The notes under the pieces were generated by a model. That model saw nothing but the letters and a program-made list of their open reading frames with translations. It was not told the origin of the DNA and made no database searches. From Bacillota bacterium (GTDB taxonomy: Bacteria; Bacillota; Clostridia; Acetivibrionales; DTU013), in assembly GCA_023435925.1 (NCBI GenBank), contig JAEZLF010000316.1, forward strand, positions 1 through 5,571: a stretch of 5,571 nucleotides of DNA. Reading direction: 5' to 3'. Below, piece by piece: positions 1 through 5,443 of the stretch. Numbering within the stretch: position 1 is the stretch's first letter; each line of letters starts with the position of its first letter. The translations under genes were made by a program, and so were the position numbers.

Positions 1-443
1 CCCACATCGCTGATTGCTATTCTGGTTCCCTTTTCAGCCAATTCCTCATGAAGAGTCATAGCTTCAAGCGCTTTTTCCATCATTTCAAGAGGAACGCCGC
101 ATGCCTGCTTCAAAGCCTTTTCCATCACTTCTTCTTTTATTTTCTTCTCTTCATCCGTGTTTTTAGGCAACCCATACGCTTTGGAAAGCGGCTCAAAAAC
201 CTTGGCATCTTTTTCAACCAGATCAATGAATTCCTCTTGCAGCTTCTCCGCTTTACCTAAAATGAGCTTAATGTCATTTTGAACATGCTCATACTTTTTC
301 TTGCCTGTTGTCAGGTTTCCAACCATGCTTCCAAGCGCAACACCCAATGCTCCGACAAAAGCCGAAGCTCCGCCTCCTCCCGGCACAGGAGCCGAAGAAG
401 CAAGGATTTCAAGGAAATCACTGCAATTTCTTTCAATAATCAT
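1..443 (-). CDS. fchA: Methenyltetrahydrofolate cyclohydrolase / cyclodeaminase family, 3' end outside window
   Basis: Read on the minus strand from ATG at 443, this gives 147 uninterrupted codons before the window edge; the family is usually about 205-215 residues, so roughly the last 60 are missing. It starts MIIERNCSDFLEILASSAPV and carries the glycine-rich PVPGGGG motif (residues 19-25) followed by a GALGVALGSMVGNLT helix and GKKKY (residues 47-51), all typical of the formiminotransferase-cyclodeaminase C-domain family. Free-standing clostridial members generally convert 5,10-methenyl-THF to 10-formyl-THF in the cytoplasm, in purine synthesis and acetogenic or glycine one-carbon pathways. 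The start is fixed by AGGAG at 453-457, nine bases upstream. No signal peptide is present. The visible part cannot exclude a formimino-THF cyclodeaminase of histidine degradation. It is transcribed divergently from chbP and looks functionally unrelated to the sugar genes. Confidence 0.88.
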   Translation of the reverse strand, partial: MIIERNCSDFLEILASSAPVPGGGGASAFVGALGVALGSMVGNLTTGKKKYEHVQNDIKLILGKAEKLQEEFIDLVEKDAKVFEPLSKAYGLPKNTDEEKKIKEEVMEKALKQACGVPLEMMEKALEAMTLHEELAEKGTRIAISDV

Positions 444-467
444 AATGATATTCTCCTCATGCAACAA

Positions 468-490
468 TAACTATCCATTCTGAATAGTTA
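468..490. promoter_or_regulatory. Operator-like dyad in repeat copy A, in the fchA leader
   Basis: Second identical TAACTAT-N9-ATAGTTA dyad, with its centre 36 bp from the first. It lies wholly inside the predicted fchA 5' leader, between the transcription start and the Shine-Dalgarno sequence. It could be a second protein-binding site acting with copy B. Because it is transcribed, it could also form a weak RNA stem-loop (7 bp, AU-rich, 9-base loop) about 10 bases upstream of the ribosome binding site. The DNA-operator reading is preferred because the stem is weak. Confidence 0.5.
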
Positions 491-503
491 CCATATGCAA
501 CAA

Positions 504-526
504 TAACTATCCATTCTGAATAGTTA
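504..526. promoter_or_regulatory. Operator-like dyad in repeat copy B, over the fchA transcription start
   Basis: The site reads TAACTAT, nine spacer bases, then ATAGTTA: a perfect 7-bp inverted repeat, with two further symmetric pairs in the spacer (9 of 11 pairs in all). It covers the transcription start expected about 7 bases downstream of the fchA -10, near 522. That is a classical position for a repressor. The arm sequence and 23-bp length resemble sites of MarR-family winged-helix regulators, but no regulator gene is in the window, so the family is a guess. Confidence 0.6.
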
Positions 527-528
527 CC

Positions 529-558
529 ATTGTAATAAAGTTTGAATCATAATGTCAA
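529..558 (-). promoter_or_regulatory. Sigma-A type promoter for fchA
   Basis: On the minus strand, a perfect -35 TTGACA (558-553) is followed after 18 bp by the -10 TACAAT (534-529), five of six matches to TATAAT. The predicted start near 522 gives a leader of about 79 bases. Such a strong core promoter, with two dyads at and after the start, fits a gene that is expressed unless repressed. An 11-bp palindrome, CAATTAAATTG (567-577), lies just upstream of the -35. Confidence 0.75.
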
Positions 559-675
559 TGAATTACCAATTAAATTGTTAGACTATCCCTCCGCAGACGT
601 CGAATGCCCTGGATTCAACCAAAATAAAACAATTAATGACAAGGTAGACCAGTACAAACACGGATGAAGCGATAA

Positions 676-681
676 TATAAT
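676..681 (+). promoter_or_regulatory. Putative -10 element for chbP
   Basis: A perfect TATAAT lies about 70 bases upstream of the chbP ATG, within GATAATATAATTC. At 17-18 bp upstream the sequence is TACAAA or GTACAA, a poor -35. A better -35 match, ATGACA (636-641), is 34 bp away and too far to pair with this -10. A consensus -10 with a weak -35 suggests activator-dependent transcription, which would suit a catabolic gene. The predicted start near 688 gives a leader of about 63 bases. Confidence 0.5.
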
Positions 682-736
682 TCTAGTTAGTATCCTCGGT
701 TTTAGTTTAACAATGAGATACCCACTTTGCGGAAAA

Positions 737-742
737 AAGGAG
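737..742 (+). promoter_or_regulatory. Shine-Dalgarno that sets the chbP start
   Basis: AAGGAG lies eight bases before ATG at 751. It rules against the longer reading from an in-frame TTG at 727, which has no ribosome binding site and would translate through the Shine-Dalgarno itself. Confidence 0.9.
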
Positions 743-750
743 AGCATCCT

Positions 751-3147
751 ATGAGGTATGGCTATTTTGACAATGAATCAAGAGAATACGTCATTGAGAG
801 GCCGGACATACCCGTTTCCTGGACCAACTATCTCGGCGTCGGGAATCTTTGTACCGTCATATCGCATAATGCAGGCGGCTACAGCTTCTATAAATCCTCC
901 CAGTATCACAGAATTACACGCTTCCGCCAGAATGGAGTCCCTCTTGACAGACCTGGCCATTATGTATATCTGCGGGATGATGACTCGGGGGATTACTGGT
1001 CTATATCGTGGCAGCCTGTCGGAAAGAGTCTTGACAAGGCCGAATACCAATGCCGGCACGGACTTTCCTATTCCAAATTTCTAAGCAGGTACAGCGGTAT
1101 TTCTGCGACACAGCTGATGTATATTCCGCTGCAGGACGATGTGGAGCTGCTGGATGTGGAAATTTGCAACGAAAGCGGCCAACCAAGAAACATCAGTGCA
1201 TTTTCCTACCTGGAGTTTTCATTTGAGCATATCGACATAGACAATCAGAATCTCCAGATGAGCCTTTATGCAAGCGGTACAAGCTATCTTGACGGCATCA
1301 TTGAGTATGATCTTTACTATGACCCGGAGGGATACCATTATTTTACCTCCAGCTTCGAGCCGGACAGTTTTGACTGCGTACGGGATACTTTCATAGGGAG
1401 CTACCGGACGGAAGATAACCCCATCGCAGTGGAAAAGGGCTTCTGCAGCAACAGTACAGAGCTGGGCGGCAACCACTGTGCTTCACTGCATAAAAGCTTT
1501 ACCCTTGCACCGGGGCAGAAGATACGTTTCATTTATATGCTCGGAGTGGGACGAAGGGATGCAGGCAGGCCGATACGTGAAAAGTACTCCGATTTTCGAA
1601 ATGCGGATGCGGCGTTTCAAGAGCTTCGCAGGTATTGGGACCGCAAGCTTTCCTCCTTCCAATGCATCACCCCTCATGAAGGCTTGGATACAATGACAAA
1701 TATCTGGACGCTTTATCAGGCCGAAACCAACGTGGTCTGGTCGAGGTTCGCATCGTTCATAGAGGTGGGAGGCAGGACCGGCCTAGGTTACCGGGATACG
1801 GCACAGGATGCTATGTGCGTTCCACATTCCAATCCGGACAAAACCCGTCAGCGTCTGATCGAGCTTTTGCGGGGACAAACCAATATGGGCTACGGGCTCC
1901 ATCTGTTCGATCCTGAATGGTTCAACCCTGAAAAGCCGCCGAAGCCTCCGTTTAAATCTCCAACCGTCGTACCCTCTCCCGATTTGAAGGATGTGATACA
2001 TGGGCTCAAGGATACCTGCTCCGATGACGCTCTCTGGCTGGTGCCCTCCATTTGCGAATATGTGAAAGAAACCGGGGATATCGCCTTCTTTGACCTTCCG
2101 GTAACCTATGCGGACGGCGGTGAGGCTACCGTATACGAGCATATGAAGCGGATACTGGACTTTTCGGCGGATCAGACCGGCGCGAATGGCATATGCAAGG
2201 GGCTTCGGGCTGACTGGAACGACTGCCTGAACCTGGGCGGGGGTGAGAGCGCGCTGGTATCATTCCTGCACTACTGGGCATTGAATACATTCATAGAGGC
2301 CTCTTCCTTTCTCGGGAGAGAAAACGATGCTGCAAAATATTCCGAAATATTGGAGAGAGTCGCAAAAGCCTGTGAAGAAACCCTCTGGGACGGCAAATGG
2401 TACATCAGGGGTATCACCGGAAAGGGTGACAGAATTGGTACGCAGCAAAGCCCGGAGGGAAAGGTGCATCTGGAATCCAACACTTGGGCGGTCATATCAG
2501 GCTTCGCTTCAAAAGAGAGAGCCATCAGCTGCATGGATGCTGTCGATGCGCACCTTTATTCCGAATATGGCCTCCATCTGGTCTGGCCGTCCTTTTCGCA
2601 GCCCAATGACGATATCGGCTTCGTGACAAGAGTATACAGGGGAGTCAAGGAAAATGGCGCCATCTTCAGCCATCCCAATCCATGGGCATGGGTGGCCGAA
2701 TGCCGGATCGGCAGAGGCAGCAAGGCTATGAAATATTATGACGCACTTCTTCCTTATAATCAGAACGATAGGATTGAAATACGGCAATCGGAGCCCTATA
2801 CCTACTGTCAGTTTATTATGGGCAGGGATCACAGCGCCTTCGGCCGGGCACGACATCCCTGGCTGACCGGTACTGCAGGCTGGGCTTATTTTGCCACCAC
2901 CCATTATATTCTCGGAATCAGGCCCGGCTATGACGGTTTGACCGTCGATCCCTGTATTCCGTCCGGCTGGAAGCAGTTCCATGTTTCTCGTACGTGGCGG
3001 GATGCAGTCTACCGCATAACAGTGGAAAACCCAGCGGGTATTGAAAAGGGAATACTCAATATAAAATTGAATGGGCTTGCACTGAACGGTCCGATACCTC
3101 CGCAGCCTCCGGGCTCTGTCAATGAAGTAACCGTTGTAATGGGCTAA
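751..3147 (+). CDS. chbP: N,N'-diacetylchitobiose phosphorylase (GH94)
   Basis: The 798-residue product matches the length and, from memory, most of the sequence pattern of Vibrio chitobiose phosphorylase (about 801 residues). This enzyme cleaves (GlcNAc)2 with inorganic phosphate to alpha-GlcNAc-1-phosphate and GlcNAc in the cytoplasm, with inversion. The N-terminus MRYGYFDNESREYVIERPDI is the standard GH94 start; no signal peptide is present. Expected layout: N-terminal beta-sandwich (about 1-270), helical linker, (alpha/alpha)6 catalytic barrel (about 306-720) and a C-terminal beta domain. The probable general acid is Asp491 in RADWNDCLNLGGGES; the likely phosphate-site residues are Arg342 (GGRTGLGYRD), His641 (FSHPNPW) and Thr706 (WLTGTAGW). 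CSDDALW and KVHLESNT fit ChbP better than cellobiose phosphorylase, whose motifs differ. All key residues are present and the frame is intact. It converges on the GH20 gene. The start at ATG 751 is set by AAGGAG at 737-742. Enzyme-level specificity is inferred from similarity. Confidence 0.94.
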   Translation: MRYGYFDNESREYVIERPDIPVSWTNYLGVGNLCTVISHNAGGYSFYKSSQYHRITRFRQNGVPLDRPGHYVYLRDDDSGDYWSISWQPVGKSLDKAEYQCRHGLSYSKFLSRYSGISATQLMYIPLQDDVELLDVEICNESGQPRNISAFSYLEFSFEHIDIDNQNLQMSLYASGTSYLDGIIEYDLYYDPEGYHYFTSSFEPDSFDCVRDTFIGSYRTEDNPIAVEKGFCSNSTELGGNHCASLHKSFTLAPGQKIRFIYMLGVGRRDAGRPIREKYSDFRNADAAFQELRRYWDRKLSSFQCITPHEGLDTMTNIWTLYQAETNVVWSRFASFIEVGGRTGLGYRDTAQDAMCVPHSNPDKTRQRLIELLRGQTNMGYGLHLFDPEWFNPEKPPKPPFKSPTVVPSPDLKDVIHGLKDTCSDDALWLVPSICEYVKETGDIAFFDLPVTYADGGEATVYEHMKRILDFSADQTGANGICKGLRADWNDCLNLGGGESALVSFLHYWALNTFIEASSFLGRENDAAKYSEILERVAKACEETLWDGKWYIRGITGKGDRIGTQQSPEGKVHLESNTWAVISGFASKERAISCMDAVDAHLYSEYGLHLVWPSFSQPNDDIGFVTRVYRGVKENGAIFSHPNPWAWVAECRIGRGSKAMKYYDALLPYNQNDRIEIRQSEPYTYCQFIMGRDHSAFGRARHPWLTGTAGWAYFATTHYILGIRPGYDGLTVDPCIPSGWKQFHVSRTWRDAVYRITVENPAGIEKGILNIKLNGLALNGPIPPQPPGSVNEVTVVMG

Positions 3148-3222
3148 GGCATTCCTGTGGCCATCAACAAATAAAGGTGGTAACGGTTCTCTCCCTGCGG
3201 TTTCTTTGGCTGCCTCCGCCGA
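3148..3222. other. Convergent gap between chbP and the GH20 gene
   Basis: This 75-bp stretch separates two converging genes. No hairpin followed by a U-tract was found on either strand, so no ordinary intrinsic terminator is visible for either gene. The only notable structure is the GC-rich stem-loop that starts at 3208 and continues into the end of the GH20 gene. Confidence 0.6.
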
Positions 3223-3239
3223 TCAATCCCGGAGCAGCC
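3208..3239. other. GC-rich stem-loop enclosing the GH20 stop codon
   Basis: The arms GGCTG-c-CTCCG (3208-3218) and CGGAG-CAGCC (3230-3239) pair over 10 bp with one bulged C and an 11-base loop. The GH20 stop codon TGA (minus strand, 3225-3223) sits in the loop. No T-tract follows on either strand (TTTCTTT precedes it on the plus strand), so it is not a textbook intrinsic terminator. It could act as a shared 3'-end stabilising structure or a pause site between the convergent genes. Confidence 0.5.
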
Positions 3240-5145
3240 TGCAGATTCCCATGATCACTTCTTTTATCCTGTATAGCTCACTCTCACGGTTTCTATATCT
3301 CCAGGCCGTCTTATAGGCTGAAAACCAGTATTCGAGCTTACCGGCCATTTCTGCCGGGCTGTATATGAGACCCGTATCCGGCTGGCCCAAAAATTTCTTT
3401 TTCAGAATCAGCAAAAGCGCCTGGAACAATGCCAGCCCATCAGCAGCAACTATAAACTCGTTGAAATCGGTTTTTCTGTTCCGATATATTGCACCTGCAA
3501 GGGAGGATAACTCTCTTTCCATATCCCTGATTCTGTTGTAGGAAGCTTTTATTTTTTCCTCACTGCTGTCGAGCATCCGCTGCAGGTAATAATTCCTGTA
3601 CCCGTAGCAATCCGTGCTTTGACCCAGCACCGTGTAATACCAGAGCACTACGGTTTCCCAGTGTAGAACCGCCTGTGCGGATAGTTCCCGCAGCAGGCCG
3701 ACGACCCTGCCGGTGCCGTCGCCATACTCAAGTCTCGAAATTTCTGAATCCGAAGGCCTTCCAGGGTCATCTGCATTCCATGACAGCCCGGCGCCGTAAA
3801 CAGCACCCGGGATGGAACAGCCCAGCAGATTGATGTGACCGAAGTCGCCCCAATCCGTGTTCAGAATTCCTTTGGCTTTATATTTTTTTGCATGGCCAAT
3901 CATCGCACCCATATTTTTGGTCGCATCTTCCATATTATTGATCAGTCTGTTCCAGCCATGGACTCCGGGACAGATATACTGCGTCAGGCCGGCTTCAGCT
4001 ATGAGTTTTACGCCGTCCTCCATGGCGTCGGGGCTGTAATCCCAGTTGAGTATGATCACATCTGATGGTACATCCTTTATCGCCTCAGGGTGTCTTAAGA
4101 GCATATCTCCCCACATCATGACGCTTTTCTTATGCGTCTTCACATGTCTGATAATCTGATTGGCAAAATACAGATAAAGCTTCCCCTTGCCGACTTCTTC
4201 CGCCAGCGCCTTGTTCCTGCCTTCTCCCAGGTCAAAGGTTTCGTCACAGCAAATATTGAACTTGTCGGAAGAAAATAACGGAATAAACTCATCGATCATA
4301 TCTGTTACAAACCGTATGCTGTCTGGATTTGACACATCCAGTGTATAATGCTGCATCCTGTCCGTCCACCGGAAAGGCGTATCGGTGAACTCCACGTATT
4401 CATTCAGATGCCTGTAGGATCTGGAAATCAAGGCATGATAAAGGTGCCCGAAGGTGGATAGGGACGGTACCAGCTCTATTCCCCTCTTTTTGCAGTATTC
4501 ATCCAGAATCAGTATTTCCTCCGCCGTTATGGGATCGGAATCGATCCAGATCTCACTGTGCTTCCGGAAGGCAAAGGAATGCTCGATGTATAGTTGCAGC
4601 TGGTTGAGCTTGTAGAAAGACAACCGATCGGCAACATCTTTCAGTGTTGCAAGGGTGGGTACCCTTCCTCTTGTAATATCATGGTAAAAGCCCCTATATT
4701 CAAAGTCTGGCGCATCCTCAATTTCAACACATGGAATTGCCGAAGCACTGTTTCTGACAAGCTGCCTGAGCGTTTGTATACCGTAAAACAACCCGATACT
4801 GCCATCACCTGTGATCTCAATTAATTTTTCATCCACAGAGAGCTTGTATACCGGTGTCATTTCACTGCTGTCCCCGGAGAAGCACGCATCTTTCGGCTCC
4901 GGCAGCCCTTTTGCCAATATAATTCCTCCGTTTTCCGTCCTGCCGGTTTTTTTCACGAGAGCTGCCGGCCCCTTCGATATTTCCGGTTTGATGCCCGTCA
5001 TATCAAAGATTTCCTGCTGTAGTGCCAAAGCCGCCTCAAAGTCCATGTAGTCGGAGGATGTATCAAGTAATATAGACGTTGTGTGTGTAATAGAAAAAAA
5101 ACCGGCCCTTTGGGATAGCTTCTTCGGGTAAGGAATCAGTAACAT
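3223..5145 (-). CDS. GH20 family beta-N-acetylhexosaminidase, cytoplasmic
   Basis: This complete 640-residue protein would remove terminal beta-linked GlcNAc (or GalNAc) from the non-reducing end of oligosaccharides by substrate-assisted retaining catalysis. Residues 1 to about 135 look like the alpha/beta GH20b domain (MLLIPYPKKL at the start, GLFYGIQTLRQLV near 118-130). The TIM barrel runs about 138-460. Visible barrel motifs are EYRGFYHDITRGRVP (Arg151 and Asp156), TFGHLYH (231-237), the catalytic pair Asp301-Glu302 in NICCDETFDLGEG, WGDM (345-348), LNWDYSP (366-372) and NTDWGDFGH (429-437). Residues about 480-640 are mostly helical and of unknown role. No signal peptide or anchor is seen, so it should act on imported sugars, consistent with ChbP next to it and a sugar-binding protein upstream. 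The ATG is fixed by AGGAGG at 5152-5157, six bases away. The family is secure; the exact substrate (chitooligosaccharide, N-glycan or other) is not. Confidence 0.92.
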   Translation of the reverse strand: MLLIPYPKKLSQRAGFFSITHTTSILLDTSSDYMDFEAALALQQEIFDMTGIKPEISKGPAALVKKTGRTENGGIILAKGLPEPKDACFSGDSSEMTPVYKLSVDEKLIEITGDGSIGLFYGIQTLRQLVRNSASAIPCVEIEDAPDFEYRGFYHDITRGRVPTLATLKDVADRLSFYKLNQLQLYIEHSFAFRKHSEIWIDSDPITAEEILILDEYCKKRGIELVPSLSTFGHLYHALISRSYRHLNEYVEFTDTPFRWTDRMQHYTLDVSNPDSIRFVTDMIDEFIPLFSSDKFNICCDETFDLGEGRNKALAEEVGKGKLYLYFANQIIRHVKTHKKSVMMWGDMLLRHPEAIKDVPSDVIILNWDYSPDAMEDGVKLIAEAGLTQYICPGVHGWNRLINNMEDATKNMGAMIGHAKKYKAKGILNTDWGDFGHINLLGCSIPGAVYGAGLSWNADDPGRPSDSEISRLEYGDGTGRVVGLLRELSAQAVLHWETVVLWYYTVLGQSTDCYGYRNYYLQRMLDSSEEKIKASYNRIRDMERELSSLAGAIYRNRKTDFNEFIVAADGLALFQALLLILKKKFLGQPDTGLIYSPAEMAGKLEYWFSAYKTAWRYRNRESELYRIKEVIMGICRLLRD

Positions 5146-5211
5146 GATTAACCTCCTGGCATCCGCCTTTGAATTGATATTGAGACTAGGTTCTGTAAAG
5201 TTATAACACTT

Positions 5212-5230
5212 CGGTTCATAGTTTTAACCG
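5212..5230. promoter_or_regulatory. Small dyad in the GH20 leader, possible operator
   Basis: The inverted repeat CGGTT-N9-AACCG begins about 11 bases downstream of the predicted GH20 transcription start, and an 8-bp palindrome GTTATAAC (5200-5207) follows. The position suits a repressor site for a catabolic gene, but five-base arms occur often by chance, so support is weak. Confidence 0.25.
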
Positions 5231-5247
5231 GCTTTTGGGATACAATC

Positions 5248-5277
5248 ATAATATCTCTTCACCGTACCTGCCGTCAA
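5248..5277 (-). promoter_or_regulatory. Sigma-A type promoter for the GH20 gene
   Basis: On the minus strand, -35 TTGACG (5277-5272) is followed after 18 bp by -10 TATTAT (5253-5248); each has five of six consensus matches. The start is expected near 5241, giving a leader of about 96 bases before the ATG. It lies downstream of the terminator that closes the preceding sugar-binding protein gene, so the GH20 gene can be transcribed on its own. Confidence 0.6.
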
Positions 5278-5352
5278 GCCGGAATAGCGTACTTCCAGAA
5301 TACAGAAAAGGTTAAGGCGGCAGATGCTTGAGCCGGTACAACCTCTCCAAAG

Positions 5353-5382
5353 AAATGAGTCCGGTTTTTACCGGACTCATTT
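5353..5382 (-). terminator. Strong intrinsic terminator after the sugar-binding protein gene
   Basis: A perfect 12-bp stem (AAATGAGTCCGG at 5353-5364, CCGGACTCATTT at 5371-5382) closes a 6-base loop. On the minus strand the 3' arm ends in TTT and continues CTTT, and on the plus strand the other arm ends in TTTTCTTT, so it could work in both directions. It begins 61 bases after the minus-strand stop at 5444, the right place to end the sugar-binding protein transcript. It may also cap that mRNA, with partial read-through into the GH20 gene. Confidence 0.85.
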
Positions 5383-5443
5383 TCTTTACAGAATATGATC
5401 ATTGTTGCAGGATATGATTGTCGCAAGCATCAACAATTATTTA

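Larger units (their letters stand above)
459..530. repeat. Perfect tandem direct repeat, two 36-bp copies
   Basis: Copy A is 459-494 and copy B is 495-530. The two copies are identical at all 36 positions and abut with no spacer. Copy A ends two bases upstream of the fchA Shine-Dalgarno AGGAG (453-457 on the minus strand), and copy B reaches into the last two bases of the predicted fchA -10 element. Each copy contains the dyad TAACTAT-N9-ATAGTTA. The exact identity suggests a recent duplication by slippage, or selection for two sites. Confidence 0.97.
531..750. other. Divergent intergenic region between fchA and chbP
   Basis: About 220 bp of AT-rich DNA without a credible coding region. It contains the core of the fchA promoter on the minus side and the chbP promoter and leader on the plus side. 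Between them, at about 567-660, lie the palindrome CAATTAAATTG, an A-rich stretch (618-642) and a single 7-base match, ACTATCC (582-588), to one arm of the tandem dyad. A regulator of chbP could bind here, but no convincing dyad next to its promoter was found. Confidence 0.6.

Noticed and set aside
48..483. Small plus-strand open frames over the fchA region and repeat
   Set aside because: They are antisense to the FchA reading frame, which carries family motifs and a good ribosome binding site; the plus-strand products are low-complexity and unrecognisable.
471..494. A seven-codon minus-strand mini-ORF (ATG to TAG) in repeat copy A, repeated in copy B
   Set aside because: Neither copy has a Shine-Dalgarno sequence, and the copy B start codon lies upstream of the predicted transcription start. 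It is a by-product of the repeat.
459..530. The tandem 36-bp repeat as a minimal CRISPR array
   Set aside because: The copies abut directly with no spacer, and no cas gene is present. The unit carries an operator-like dyad next to a promoter.
727..750. An eight-codon N-terminal extension of chbP starting at TTG 727
   Set aside because: It has no ribosome binding site and includes the AAGGAG that serves ATG 751. ATG 751 gives the standard GH94 N-terminus and the expected length.
2509..2982. A 157-codon minus-strand open frame inside chbP
   Set aside because: It is antisense to a fully conserved GH94 coding frame, has no recognisable family features, and is of a size expected by chance opposite a gene of this composition.
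3170..3190. AAAGGTGGTAACGG resembling the conserved T-box antiterminator motif
   Set aside because: It lacks the full AGGGTGGTACCGCG core, there is no partner terminator strand, no specifier stem, and no amino-acid or tRNA-synthetase gene downstream; a convergent gene follows instead.
5401..5437. Inverted repeat ATTGTTG...CAACAAT (5401-5407 and 5431-5437) just after the sugar-binding protein stop
   Set aside because: The 7-bp AT-rich arms are separated by 23 bases, and the far stronger 12-bp terminator hairpin lies directly downstream; no separate role can be supported.
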